In this document: in pieces, positions 54,525 to 63,945 of the stretch
Numbering within the stretch: the first letter of the stretch is position 1
Layout: every line of letters starts with the position of its first letter
Assembly: GCA_022984795.1 (NCBI GenBank)
Contig: JALIHJ010000030.1
Location: forward strand, 186,001-250,000
DNA: 64,000 bases
From: Fabrea salina
Taxonomy: Eukaryota > Ciliophora > Heterotrichea > Heterotrichida > Fabreidae
Reading direction: 5' to 3'
Translations under genes and position numbers: made by a program
Notes under the pieces: model-generated
What the model was told of the DNA's origin: nothing
The model's input: only the letters and a program-made list of their open reading frames with translations
The model's database searches: none

Positions 54525-56498
54525 ATGAAACTTAGTTTATTTCGAGGAGCTTTAGAAGATCAGCTTCTGCCTATTTTAAAAGCTTTAGTTTCTTCAAAAA
54601 CCAAAAAAGTAGCAGTATCCGGAGTCGTTATAGCAGCTCTTTGGGCTGTCAGACGTGCTACTCACGGCAAACCCAGCAGAGATTCCAAAACAACTAAAAG
54701 CAAAAGAGGTCATGTGGACTTGGAATTTTTCAAAAAGCTCCTAGAACTCCTGAAAGTAGTAGTGCCTTCAGTTAAGTCTCCCGAAGCAATTTGTTTAGTG
54801 TTGCTCAGTGGACTTTTAGTGTCAAGAACTGTCATCAGCATTGCTATAGCTTCCATCAACGGCAAAATAGTCAAGTCAATAGTTCAAAAAGACTTCCCAA
54901 CCTTCCTCAAAAGAGTAAGAACTAAGTAGATCGTCAACCTTGCAATGTTTGCAGTCCCCGCTTCTGTAGTCAACAGTGGGCTCACTTACCTCAACGGCAA
55001 ACTATACATTATGTTCCGGCAAAGACTTTCCAGGTTCTTCAACGAAAAATACCTCCAGGGCATGGTGTTTTACCAAATGTCCAACTTGGACTCCCGGATC
55101 TCAAACCCCGACCAACGCTTCACTCAGGACATCGAAAAGTGGGCAACTTGTCTTTCCAACTTGTACTCCAACTTAACCAAACCCATCCTAGACATACTGC
55201 TTTTCAGCAAAAAACTTTCTGACTTAGTGGGCATGCAAGGACCTGGAATCATCATAGGTTGGTACTTTTTATCAGGATTAGTGATTCGCTTTATTTCCCC
55301 GCCTTTCGGCAAACTCGCTTCCGAAGAACAAGACAAAGAAGGCAACTACAGAACCTGCCACTCCGACTTAGTCAACCACTCTGAAGAAATTGCTTTTTAC
55401 CAAGGAAACCAGTGGGAACGCAAACGCACCCAAACCATGCTCACTAGTCTTGTGAACAAAGTTAACGAAATCCTAACCAAAAAGTTCTTCATGGGAATCT
55501 TTGACGGCATGCTGGCTAAGTACGGGGCAACTATGGCTGCTTATGCTGTTTTAGGCATGCCTGTGTTTGGGCCTAACTCCCAAAAGTACCTTTCGAAAGT
55601 AGGCAGTGACTCAAGTGCCATCACCAGAGACTACATCAGGAACTCTAGTTTGCTGATCAACTTAGCTAAAGCAATCGGCAGAATTGTTATTTCTTACAAA
55701 GACCTGCAGTCACTTTCTGGCTACACAAGCATCATTTACGACATGAAAGACGTTTTAGAAGACCTTGAAAAGGGCAAGTTCAAAAGAGACATGGTTGAGG
55801 GTTCCTTGTACAAAAAAGCAGTTGTGAAGGGCAAGTTTGTACAGACAGACAAAATTGGCTTTGAAGACGTGCCAATAGTATCGCCTAACGGAGACTTGCT
55901 AGTGGACAGACTCAGCATAAAAATCGAAATGGGAATGCACACCTTTATCCAGGGACCTAATGGGTGTGGAAAGTCGTCTTTATTTAGGATACTTGGGGAG
56001 CTCTGGCCACTTTACGAAGGGGTAGTTTACAAGCCCAGCATGGAAGAAATGTTTTACATTCCACAGAGGCCTTACTTCCCACACGGAACTCTCAGAGACC
56101 AAATCATATACCCTCATACGAAGGAACAAATGGCCAGACAAGGAGTCACTGATGAAAATCTCCGAGAACTCATGCAAATAGTGCAGCTGTCCGAAATCAT
56201 CGACAAAAGAGGCGGGTTTGACCAAATTGAGGTTTGGAACGACACTTTGAGTGGAGGCCAAAAGCAAAGAGTTGCAATGTGCAGACTGCTTTACCACAGA
56301 CCTAAGTTCGCAATTCTTGACGAGTGCACAAGTGCAGTCAGCATTGAAGCCGAAGGACAGATTTATGAAGAGTACAAAAGAAGGGGGATTACTCTCATTA
56401 CAGTTTCTCATAGAGAATCTTTACTCAAGTACCACGACTACATTCTTAAGTTCGACGGCAAAGGAGGCTGGAACTTTTACAAGTTAATTTTTGACTAA
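54525..56498 (+). CDS. Peroxisomal ABCD-type half ABC transporter (one 15-nt intron)
   Basis: Exons 54525-54914 and 54930-56498 give a 652-residue half-transporter after a 15-nt intron is removed. The N-terminal membrane half has AALWAVRRA, the SRTVISIAIASINGKIVKSIV helix and the EAA-like segment HSEEIAFYQGNQWE of ABCD proteins. The nucleotide-binding domain carries Walker A GPNGCGKSSLFRILGELWP, signature LSGGQKQRVAMC, Walker B FAILDECTSAVS and a switch His in VSHRESL. ABCD transporters import fatty acyl-CoAs into peroxisomes. Length is close to ABCD3/PMP70 (659). Confidence 0.95.
54915..54929 (+). other. 15-nt intron in the ABCD gene
   Basis: GTAAGAACTAAGTAG, phase 0, with a terminal in-frame TAG that would otherwise stop the protein after residue 134. 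Removal joins the two parts of the membrane domain. Confidence 0.94.
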
Positions 56499-56614
56499 TT
56501 CCATGTAACTAACTCCTTGTGCCTTTATAAGATTGCCATTTTAAATCTTCCATTTACATCAACAGGGCACAACCCTCGAAGCAATGTTCAGTTAATTGTC
56601 CAGTAGATATAAAA

Positions 56615-57406
56615 ATGAAAGGAGCTGGAGCTTTAATCGTAAAGCCAATTTCAGGCAAGCTAACACGTGACACAGAGTTCATGGGCAAGATGGATCCTTA
56701 CTGTGTAGTCAAAGTAGGCAACCAGAAGAAAAGAACTGCAGTCCATCACTCTGCAGGCAAGTTTCCTTGTTGGAGTGACACTCTTGTGTTTGACAACCCT
56801 TCAGAAGACTTACTCACAATAGAGTGCTGGGACTCAGACACTGCCAGTGCTGACGATCTTGTGGGCAGCATTACAATCCCTCTACATAATGTGTATTCTA
56901 GTGGAAAGTTTCTTGACTGGGTGAATCTGCTGTACAAAGGAAAGTCTGCCGGGCAAATACGACTAGAAATAGAGTGGTGCAAAAACGAAAAAGAAAGCAC
57001 CCAGCAAATTTCTCAGAACTTAATGCAAGCTATGCCCAACTACATAGCAGGGGGATTCCCTCAGACGATGCCTCCTCAGTATACCCAAATGCCTCCCCAA
57101 ACTATGATTCCTCAGTACCCTCAGATGCCTCCCCAAACTATGGCTCCTCAGTACCCTCAACCTATGCCACAGTACGCACCCTCTATGCCTCCTCAAACTA
57201 TGCCTCCCCAAAATGTTCCTCCACAGTACATGTCGCCTGGAACTTACTTAAACCCCAATGCACTAAACCAGTATGCACCACCTCAACATTACGCTCCTCC
57301 GCAGCAATTCTCTTATCCACCTCAACAGTACGCTTATCCTCCACAACAATACTCTTATCCGCCCCAACAGTATCCCCAACCTCCATACAACTACCCACCC
57401 CAATAA
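56615..57406 (+). CDS. C2-domain protein with Pro/Gln/Tyr-rich tail
   Basis: A 263-residue protein. Residues ~1-125 are a C2 domain: LIVKPISGKLTRDTEFMGKMDPYCVVKVGNQ, where the Asp in KMDPYC is a Ca2+ ligand, and DNPSEDLLTIECWDSDTASADDLVGS, where Asp residues in WDSD/ADD supply the others, so Ca2+-dependent membrane binding is likely. The tail is built of repeats MPPQTMxPQYPQ and then YPPQQ units, the layout of plant SRC2-like and ciliate C2 proteins. Such tails are disordered and may bind WW or SH3 domains. Preceded by 116 bp with nothing recognised. Confidence 0.9.
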   Translation: MKGAGALIVKPISGKLTRDTEFMGKMDPYCVVKVGNQKKRTAVHHSAGKFPCWSDTLVFDNPSEDLLTIECWDSDTASADDLVGSITIPLHNVYSSGKFLDWVNLLYKGKSAGQIRLEIEWCKNEKESTQQISQNLMQAMPNYIAGGFPQTMPPQYTQMPPQTMIPQYPQMPPQTMAPQYPQPMPQYAPSMPPQTMPPQNVPPQYMSPGTYLNPNALNQYAPPQHYAPPQQFSYPPQQYAYPPQQYSYPPQQYPQPPYNYPPQ

Positions 57407-57427
57407 ATTAACTGTTTAAAACATTAG

Positions 57428-57706
57428 TTACAAAAGGAACTTCCAAGTTGCCGCAAACAACATCAAAATAATCCCGACAACGTAAATTATAACCCTAACT
57501 TCACTCTGGGCCAAAACTCTGTCCAAAGCTTCGTTGGCCTTGCTCAAAAGTCCCCCAGAATGTTCGTAAGCCACTGCTATTTTTTTGAGACGTTCTTTGT
57601 CGGAGTCTAAGTCCCCCTTAAGCTGAATGGAGTAAGTCTTAATGTCCCCAACAGTGTCTCTTAAAACTTGCTTTTTTTGTTTCATTTCATCATCGAGGTG
57701 ACTCAT
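57428..57706 (-). CDS. Small tail-anchored SNARE-like protein
   Basis: A 92-residue helical protein: a single heptad-repeat SNARE-like segment (LDDEMKQKKQVLRDTVGD to ALDRVLAQSE) followed by a C-terminal membrane helix (VRVIIYVVGIILMLFAATW) and a short KFLL end, so it is tail-anchored. The pattern is closest to USE1/SEC20-type ER-Golgi SNAREs, but the SNARE zero-layer residue cannot be assigned with certainty. The ATG at 57706 (MSHLDDEM) is preferred; an upstream in-frame ATG at 57721 lies inside the previous gene. The previous gene on the same strand ends 4 bp before it. Confidence 0.7.
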   Translation of the reverse strand: MSHLDDEMKQKKQVLRDTVGDIKTYSIQLKGDLDSDKERLKKIAVAYEHSGGLLSKANEALDRVLAQSEVRVIIYVVGIILMLFAATWKFLL

Positions 57707-57710
57707 TTTA

Positions 57711-58244
57711 TTAAAGGTCATAGTTAAGAATGATGGACATCATATTGCCCAAGGCCTTCCCTGACTCTTGAGGCTCGTCGAAGAAGTACTTCACGAAGTC
57801 TTTCCAGTAGTCAACTAGATTCTTGAAGTTGACAGAAATTCTCACTGCAAGCTGACTTCCAGAACTGATGCTGCGGATGTTTTCCAATTCTGTAACGAGT
57901 CTATTGAACTGACAGATGTTGACAATATCTTCTAAATTTCCAGCGTAGTCAGCAAAGGCCTGAGCTGCCAAGAAAAGTTCTGAGTTATCTCCGTTAGCAA
58001 TCATGTTAACAAGGTGTAAGTAGATTTCATGAAACTTTCCTCCATGACTCATGAGTTTCTTGACACACAGAGAGGGGTATTCTGGGTTGGACTGAATTCC
58101 TTCGTAGAACCCTGAGAAGAAGTCCCCGAAACTACTTTCTAGGAGTTCTTTGGTTTGGGGGTTAGAAGGCAAGTTAAACTTCTCACAAAGAGTGCATCCT
58201 TGAACTGCAATCAAGAATAAAGCAATTACACCGGTTTTCAACAT
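57711..58244 (-). CDS. Secreted helical protein of unknown family (177 aa)
   Basis: A signal peptide (MLKTGVIALFLIAVQGCTLC) is followed by ~155 mostly helical residues with cysteines near 17, 20, 60 and 112. No sugar, protease or lipid-binding motif is seen; it resembles the small secreted proteins found in many ciliates, but I cannot place it. It lies 4 bp before a SNARE-like gene on the same strand and diverges from RBBP4 (132 bp between starts). Confidence 0.7.
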   Translation of the reverse strand: MLKTGVIALFLIAVQGCTLCEKFNLPSNPQTKELLESSFGDFFSGFYEGIQSNPEYPSLCVKKLMSHGGKFHEIYLHLVNMIANGDNSELFLAAQAFADYAGNLEDIVNICQFNRLVTELENIRSISSGSQLAVRISVNFKNLVDYWKDFVKYFFDEPQESGKALGNMMSIILNYDL

Positions 58245-58376
58245 ATTTATTCCCCACCTTTAATTTGGCTACGACATAAATTTAAATGCAATTAGGTCTT
58301 AAATAAATCTAGTCCATTTCTCCAAGTCTTTAGACCAGAACTCTGCTAGAAAGATTCCGCATTTATAATAAGATTA

Positions 58377-59615
58377 ATGTTGAAGGAAGAGCAGGACTGC
58401 AATGATGACATTGAAGAACAGATCATCAATGACGAGTACAAACTTTGGAAGAAAAACACTCCTTTTCTGTACGACGCTTTAATAATCCATGCACTAGAAT
58501 GGCCTTCTCTCACTCTAGAATGGCTTCCAATTAAAGAAGTTCCTCCCAACTCAGACTTTGCTATTCACAAAGTAGTGCTTGGAACCCACACTTCCAAAGC
58601 AGAACAAGAACAACTCATCATTGCAGACGTAAAACTTCCTTTAGAAGACACCCTGTCTACCCAGAAACTCTATCATGAAAATGACCCCTCCGAAATCAAC
58701 TACTACACAAAAACAGAAAACAAAGTAGAGCCACTGATCCACATCAACCACCAAGGAGAAGTCAACAGAGCTAGAGCCATGCCTCAACAACACAACATCA
58801 TTGCTACTAAGTCTCCCAACAGTTCAGTCTACTTGTTTGACTACACAAAAGAATCAAATCACCTCCAGCTAACCTTAGAAGGCCACCACAAAGAAGGCTA
58901 TGGACTAGAGTGGAGTAGCATCAGAGAAGGCTGGTTGGCAAGTGGATCAGACGACCACTTAGTGTGCGTGTGGGACGTGCTAGCAGCTTCTGGACAAAAC
59001 TCAGCCTTGCCGCCTTTGCGGACTTACTCACACAACAGCGTTGTGGAAGACGTGAGTTGGTCTCCTTACTGCGTGACTTTGTTGGGGTCAGTAGGAGATG
59101 ACAGAAAAATTAAGCTTTGGGACACTCGCGTGAAAGAAGCTTCTATAGAAGTTGACGCTCACATGCACGAAATTAACTCGCTGGACTTCAATAAGCAGGA
59201 CCCCAACCTTTTGGCCACAGGAAGTTCAGATAAAACGGTGGCAGTTTGGGATATCAGAAACATGCAGAAGAAACTAGCTAGTTTGGAGTTCCACAAAGAA
59301 CCAGTTTCGGGGCTCAAGTGGGCACCCTTCAGTACAACACTGCTTGCTTCGTACAGCAACGACCGCAGAGTGCTGCTTTGGGACTTAAGTCGTTTGTCAA
59401 GTTCACCAGAAAACAAAGAAGAACCGCCCGAACTGCTGTTTATCCACGCAGGCCACACCGCAAAGGTTTCAGATGTGTCTTGGAACGAAAACGACCAGTT
59501 GATGATGGGAAGCGTTGCTGAGGATAACGTGATCCAGGTGTGGCAGATGTCCCATGCACTCTTTAACCCGCCAGAACTCCTTTTAGAGAAAGCAGAGTTT
59601 ATGGACATTGAGTAA
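58377..59615 (+). CDS. RBBP4: RBBP4/7 (MSI1, CAF-1 p48-type) histone-binding WD40 protein
   Basis: A 412-residue seven-bladed WD40 protein with the RBBP4 N-terminal helix that binds histone H4: EYKLWKKNTPFLYDALIIHALEWPSLTLEWLP, then the H3/H4 segment HTSKAEQEQLIIADVKLP. Blades such as GHHKEGYGLEWSSIREGWLASGSDDHLVCVWDV, SVGDDRKIKLWDTR, ATGSSDKTVAVWDIRN, GHTAKVSDVSWNENDQLM and SVAEDNVIQVWQM are clear. RBBP4 is shared by CAF-1, HDAC and PRC2-like complexes. A GTAA...TTAG match at 58629-58644 lies in conserved sequence and is not an intron. Confidence 0.94.
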   Translation: MLKEEQDCNDDIEEQIINDEYKLWKKNTPFLYDALIIHALEWPSLTLEWLPIKEVPPNSDFAIHKVVLGTHTSKAEQEQLIIADVKLPLEDTLSTQKLYHENDPSEINYYTKTENKVEPLIHINHQGEVNRARAMPQQHNIIATKSPNSSVYLFDYTKESNHLQLTLEGHHKEGYGLEWSSIREGWLASGSDDHLVCVWDVLAASGQNSALPPLRTYSHNSVVEDVSWSPYCVTLLGSVGDDRKIKLWDTRVKEASIEVDAHMHEINSLDFNKQDPNLLATGSSDKTVAVWDIRNMQKKLASLEFHKEPVSGLKWAPFSTTLLASYSNDRRVLLWDLSRLSSSPENKEEPPELLFIHAGHTAKVSDVSWNENDQLMMGSVAEDNVIQVWQMSHALFNPPELLLEKAEFMDIE

Positions 59616-59625
59616 CTGATAATAA

Positions 59626-60378
59626 ATGGAAGGGTCCCCTAGTAAACTAAGGATAAAACAATTGTCTGAAAGACTGCTGAGTTTGCAAAGCGGACTTGAA
59701 GTAGAAAGGAACACCCGGGTGGAAGGGTTCCAAAGCAAACTCAAAAACCTAGACTCAAAAGTTGACTCGACAACGGTGACGTTTGACAGCAAGTTTAAGT
59801 TGCTTAAAGAACAACTAGCCAAACTCAACGAAAGTTTAAGTCAAGAAAGGACTCAGAGAGAAACACTTGACGAAAGGAAAAGCAAAGAACTGAAACTAGT
59901 TGAAAACAACCTTAACATAGACTTGAACTTGCTGAAACAAGGCAGAAAAGACTACGAAGCAAAAGTAAACAAACTTCTTGACGAAAAGTTGTTTAACCTG
60001 AGACTGGAACTGGCCAAAGAAAAAAAGATCAGAGAAGAAGTTTCAGAACAACAGTCCCAACAACTAGAAGAAAACATCAACAGACTCAACTCCACTGTGG
60101 AGTCAGAAGCAGCACAAAGAGAAGAAGGCTTGGAAAGACTGCAGTCGCACGTGCAGGAAGAATTCAGCAAGTTTGAAGAAGAACTTTCTTCTGAAAAGAA
60201 GTTGAGGGAAGAAACTAACTCCACCATGCTCAAAATGCTCGAAGAAATGCAAGACCGACTCATCCAAGAAATCAACACTGAAAAGGAAGAAAGGCAGTCT
60301 ACTGAAGAAACCCTTTTGAAGTTACTTGAAGAAACCTGTGGACGCGTTGAAAATAGTTTAAGGTCAAATCCTTTGTAA
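59626..60378 (+). CDS. SF-assemblin/beta-giardin family filament protein
   Basis: A 250-residue almost all-helical protein with the SF-assemblin layout: a short head (MEGSPSKLRIKQLSERLLSL) followed by a heptad rod with conserved blocks ERNTRVEGFQSKLKNLDSKV, EQLAKLNESLSQERTQRETLDERKSKEL, FNLRLELAKEKKIREEVSEQQ and TEKEERQSTEETLLKLLEETC. These proteins build striated microtubule-associated fibres (basal-body rootlets). It lies in tandem between RBBP4 (10 bp) and SSNA1 (4 bp) on the same strand. Confidence 0.9.
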   Translation: MEGSPSKLRIKQLSERLLSLQSGLEVERNTRVEGFQSKLKNLDSKVDSTTVTFDSKFKLLKEQLAKLNESLSQERTQRETLDERKSKELKLVENNLNIDLNLLKQGRKDYEAKVNKLLDEKLFNLRLELAKEKKIREEVSEQQSQQLEENINRLNSTVESEAAQREEGLERLQSHVQEEFSKFEEELSSEKKLREETNSTMLKMLEEMQDRLIQEINTEKEERQSTEETLLKLLEETCGRVENSLRSNPL

Positions 60379-60382
60379 TTAA

Positions 60383-60679
60383 ATGGCCAACCGACTTGAG
60401 GAACTCAAAGCTTCTCTAAAAAGTTTGAAAGAAAACAGAGACCAACTCAACAGAGAAGTACTTAACGAGAGAAGCGAAGTCAAAGACCTAGAAACTAGAG
60501 TTTCCAATCTCAGGAAGAAGTTCGAAGCAGCTAAAAATGAACTTCAAGAAAAAGAAAGGGCGCTAAACAGGTACCAAGAAGTCATTGAACAAAGTGAAAA
60601 AGTATACACGGACATGATGAAAAGCACTGACAGTTTGAAAAATGCCATTGACTCTGAAAACCAAAATTCATTTCAGTAA
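60383..60679 (+). CDS. SSNA1: SSNA1/DIP13 centriole and axoneme coiled-coil protein
   Basis: A 98-residue coiled-coil protein that fits SSNA1/DIP13 from end to end: LEELKASLKSLKENRDQLNREVLNERSEVKDL and the ending YQEVIEQSEKVYTDMMKSTDSLKNAIDSE (compare the AYMKILESSQTLL ending in DIP13). SSNA1 forms cables that bind microtubules and helps branching and cilium formation; DIP13 is induced by deflagellation in Chlamydomonas. It starts 4 bp after the SF-assemblin gene. Confidence 0.8.
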   Translation: MANRLEELKASLKSLKENRDQLNREVLNERSEVKDLETRVSNLRKKFEAAKNELQEKERALNRYQEVIEQSEKVYTDMMKSTDSLKNAIDSENQNSFQ

Positions 60680-60705
60680 GAACCAAGTTACAAATAATAA
60701 TAAAC

Positions 60706-62958
60706 ATGAAAGACTCCTTGCTTAAAGAAATTGCTAACAAAGTCCTAATTGAGGACCAACACCCTAGCAAACTTCCTGAATTAAAAGAGTACTACCTCAG
60801 CGACAACTACCCCCAGTGCCGAAGACTCATAAGACTCGTCAAAGAAGTGCTGAGACACCCTTCGCCTGTAAAGCACAAACTAAGAGCACTGAACCTCCTA
60901 TCCTACTGCATGCAAACTCCAAGCAACAGTTTCCTTTACTATACAACTAAGAACTTGCTTGGAGTTCTTCAAAGTTACGCTGAGTACAGTCTCCAGTGCA
61001 TGCCCCATCAAGATATTTTTGGAGCTGTGGACTCTGAAGACAAACAAGTTTCAGCTGAGTTTCTAGAAACCCTACTTTGGAAGCTGAAGGAATGGGCTTT
61101 TAAGTTTGGAGTGAACGAAAATGGTCAAGTCAACGGCTTTTACTTAGTTTATGACGAACTACTCAAGAAAGGAGTTAACTTTGAAACACAACACAGTGCA
61201 GAGTGTTGTGCTTTGGCAGAAGAGATTCGGAAAGGCATAACTGGAAATTGGTTTAGTTACCAAGAAATCAGAGACAAAGCAAAAAACCTCAGGAAAATGA
61301 AGTGTGAACTAGAGGAAAAAATAGAGGCAACTACCCAAGAAACTTACCTTTCAGAGCTTTTAAGCACTCACGAAAAAGTACTTGAAGCACTTAACCTTTT
61401 TGAAGAGTGGAAAGAACCCAACCACTTCAAACGCAAAGAAAAGCACTTCCAGACTGCTCCTCCCTCAGTGAGTAGTTTTGTTAGTGAGGAACCCCAAAAA
61501 GTAGCAGAGCCAGTTGCTAAGCCAGAAGTGGTTTGTGGCCCCAACACTTCAATGGAAGAAAGCATTGGAGAAGTCTCTGAGAGTCCTAAGCACCCTTCTG
61601 GGGCCAGCGAGTCCAAAGAAAGACTACTCCACGACAAAGAGTACATTGAGTTGAAAGAACAGCTTGAAGAAAACCAAGACCTACTTCACTTGTACAAAGA
61701 AGACCTTAAAAAGATGCAGATGAACTACTTGAGGTCCAACGAAGAAAAGGAAGAAATCAAAATGAACCTTAACGAAACCAACCTTTTGCGCCAACAACTA
61801 GAAAACCAAGTAAGTAGCTGCAAAGAAGAAGTCAACTCCATGAAAGTAACAGTCCACGCAATGAACGAGGAAATACAAGCCTTTAAGTTACAAAATGAGT
61901 GCTTGAGAGAGTCTGTGAGGGAGTTCAGAAACAGAAACGACCAACTTGAGTTTGAAGTCCAAAACTTAAACCAGTGCATTAAGGACCTAAAAAGTTCTGA
62001 AGAAGAAAAAAAGGCCAAACTCAAATATATGGAAAGGGAGTACTCTAAGTACAAAAACAAGTACAAAGAACTCAAAAACCAAAACTTCCTGAGGAACCTA
62101 ACCAAGGCAAACTCTGCCAAACTCCACTCCAAAGAAGTAGTTGCAAGACAGAAGTCACAAAAAGTTTGTTACCAAATCAAAGGAGACGACTCCGTTTCAG
62201 ACTCTCAAGACTCCGACCTAGAAAACCCTACCAAATTCGGCTTTCCAGACTGGGAGGCAAAAATCGACTTTGAAGACCTAGAAAAGCCCTACCAAGAAGA
62301 ACTCTGCATAGAGTGCATGAACACTGAGTACATAAAAACTTGGAAAAAACAAGGAGTTTTGTTCGAAGACGGAACTATTCAAGTGGGGTTTAAGTTAGAA
62401 ACCAAAAGTAACACAGCCAAAGGAACTATGTACATAGGAAACAAAAGCCGAAGTGAACTGCATAAAGTTGCCACAACAGTCTATTCAGTGGAAGGACTGT
62501 GTGCAGGAGTCGACCCTGAAGAAGACACCTACCCCCTAACTAGTTTTTCGCAAACTTCAAGGTTTGTGTTGTTTAAAGTCGAAAGTGCGTTTTGGGGAAG
62601 TCCAGTACTAGAACTTAGTTTTAAAGTTGGAAGTCGCAACTATTACTACCCGTTAGCATTGCCTTTAGGTATTTGGGACTTTTTAGTGAAACCTTTTAAA
62701 ATTAGTGTTTTGCCCTTCCAGTTTAAGTCTGAAATAGAAGTAAGTAAAAAGTTCGACCAAGTTCTTGAAGACTTAAAGCAACTGAATTTTTCAGTAGTGC
62801 ACTGCAGCAAATCCTCAGCTGAGTTGAACTGCCAATTCCTAGAAAGTTTAGTACTTTTAAAGATCAGCATAGAAAAGAACCCCAAACTAGAAATTTCAGC
62901 TGAGGATTACCGAACTGGACAAACTTTGCAAGACTCACTTAAAAAGTTAATTAGTTAG
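60706..62958 (+). CDS. VHS domain, coiled coil and alpha-adaptin-type ear: GGA-like clathrin adaptor
   Basis: A 750-residue protein of unusual design. Residues ~1-165 are a VHS domain: CRRLIRLVKEVLRHPSPVKHKLRALNLLSYC and the tail FLETLLWKLKEWAFKF then VYDELLKKGVNFE, matching the VHS ending Y-x-x-L-x-x-x-G-V-x-F. Residues ~170-250 are helical and could be a GAT-like bundle, followed by a Ser/Pro hinge (~250-310) and coiled coil (~310-480). Residues ~530-750 match the AP-2 alpha-adaptin appendage: KKQGVLFEDGTIQVGFKLE, TMYIGNKS, SPVLELSFKVG, PLALPLGIWDFLVKPF, then the platform subdomain. GGAs have VHS-GAT-hinge but a gamma-adaptin ear. Confidence 0.78.
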   Translation: MKDSLLKEIANKVLIEDQHPSKLPELKEYYLSDNYPQCRRLIRLVKEVLRHPSPVKHKLRALNLLSYCMQTPSNSFLYYTTKNLLGVLQSYAEYSLQCMPHQDIFGAVDSEDKQVSAEFLETLLWKLKEWAFKFGVNENGQVNGFYLVYDELLKKGVNFETQHSAECCALAEEIRKGITGNWFSYQEIRDKAKNLRKMKCELEEKIEATTQETYLSELLSTHEKVLEALNLFEEWKEPNHFKRKEKHFQTAPPSVSSFVSEEPQKVAEPVAKPEVVCGPNTSMEESIGEVSESPKHPSGASESKERLLHDKEYIELKEQLEENQDLLHLYKEDLKKMQMNYLRSNEEKEEIKMNLNETNLLRQQLENQVSSCKEEVNSMKVTVHAMNEEIQAFKLQNECLRESVREFRNRNDQLEFEVQNLNQCIKDLKSSEEEKKAKLKYMEREYSKYKNKYKELKNQNFLRNLTKANSAKLHSKEVVARQKSQKVCYQIKGDDSVSDSQDSDLENPTKFGFPDWEAKIDFEDLEKPYQEELCIECMNTEYIKTWKKQGVLFEDGTIQVGFKLETKSNTAKGTMYIGNKSRSELHKVATTVYSVEGLCAGVDPEEDTYPLTSFSQTSRFVLFKVESAFWGSPVLELSFKVGSRNYYYPLALPLGIWDFLVKPFKISVLPFQFKSEIEVSKKFDQVLEDLKQLNFSVVHCSKSSAELNCQFLESLVLLKISIEKNPKLEISAEDYRTGQTLQDSLKKLIS

Positions 62959-63007
62959 TAGTTGACAAAAAGGAAGTTGAATTCAGTCATTTTCGCGGTA
63001 AAATTAA

Positions 63008-63919
63008 ATGTTCCAGCCAGGTTTCGGAGAAACTACAATTGAAAGGTACAGAAGGCTAGACAAAATAGGAACTGGTACATACGGTGTAGTTTACAAAGCT
63101 TTAGATACCTCGACAAACGAAGTTGTGGCGCTGAAAAAGATACTTCTGGATGTTGAGTCCGAAGGGATTCCCTCCACTGCAATCCGAGAAATCTGCATTC
63201 TCAGGGAACTCCAAAACCAGCACATAGTGAGTCTCAAAGACGTAGTTACTACTGACGACAAGTTGTTTTTGGTGTTTGAGTTCGTCAACCAGGACTTGAA
63301 ACAGTTCATAGACTCTTTCCCCAAAGAACAACCCATAGACCCCAAACTAATCAAAGCTTTCACCTTCCAAATGCTCCAAGCAGTAAGTTACTTGCACTCT
63401 AAAAGAATCCTCCACAGGGACCTTAAGCCCCAAAACATTTTGGTAGACAGCAACCAAAACGCCAAGTTAGCTGACTTCGGACTAGCGCGGGCTTTCCAAA
63501 TGCCTCTCCGGCCCTACACCCACGAAGTAATCACTCTTTGGTACCGAGCCCCCGAAATTCTACTTGGGACTCTAGAGTATTCCCCTGCTGTGGACATTTG
63601 GTCCATTGGAGTGATTTTTATCGAGATGGTAACTAAAACACCAGCTTTTGCTGGAGACTCCGAAATAGACCAACTTTACAGGATTTTCAGAACGCTAGGG
63701 ACTCCTAGCGAAAGCATTTGGCCCGGAGTAACTAAACTTAGAGACTACAAAAAAACCTTTCCTAACTGGAGTCCAACGAGCTTGCAAAGCATAGTCCCTG
63801 GAGTTGAACTCGAAGGAATTGACTTGCTGAGCAAAATGCTCAAATACGACCCTTCCTCCCGAATCACTGCACAAGAAGCCCTTCAGCACCCCTACTTCAG
63901 AGACTTGGTTAATGCTTAG
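63008..63919 (+). CDS. PSTAIRE cyclin-dependent kinase (CDK1/2 type)
   Basis: A 303-residue kinase with the exact cyclin-binding helix EGIPSTAIREI. The glycine loop is IGTGTYGVVYKA, with the Thr-Tyr pair that Wee1-type kinases phosphorylate; the catalytic Lys is in VVALKKI, followed by HRDLKPQNILV, DFGLARAFQ and the T-loop YTHEVITLWYRAPEILL with the activating Thr. Length is the family's normal ~300. Upstream, TTTTCGCGG at 62990-62998 resembles an E2F-type site. It is likely the main cell-cycle CDK; the CDK1 versus CDK2 distinction is not clear-cut in ciliates. Confidence 0.95.
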   Translation: MFQPGFGETTIERYRRLDKIGTGTYGVVYKALDTSTNEVVALKKILLDVESEGIPSTAIREICILRELQNQHIVSLKDVVTTDDKLFLVFEFVNQDLKQFIDSFPKEQPIDPKLIKAFTFQMLQAVSYLHSKRILHRDLKPQNILVDSNQNAKLADFGLARAFQMPLRPYTHEVITLWYRAPEILLGTLEYSPAVDIWSIGVIFIEMVTKTPAFAGDSEIDQLYRIFRTLGTPSESIWPGVTKLRDYKKTFPNWSPTSLQSIVPGVELEGIDLLSKMLKYDPSSRITAQEALQHPYFRDLVNA

Positions 63920-63945
63920 AATTGTTAATTTAAACTCTCATTCAA

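Noticed and set aside
58629-58644. GTAA...TTAG 16-nt match in RBBP4
   Set aside because: The encoded IADVKLPLED matches the conserved RBBP4 histone-binding segment, the expected A near the 3' end is missing, and removal would break the frame.
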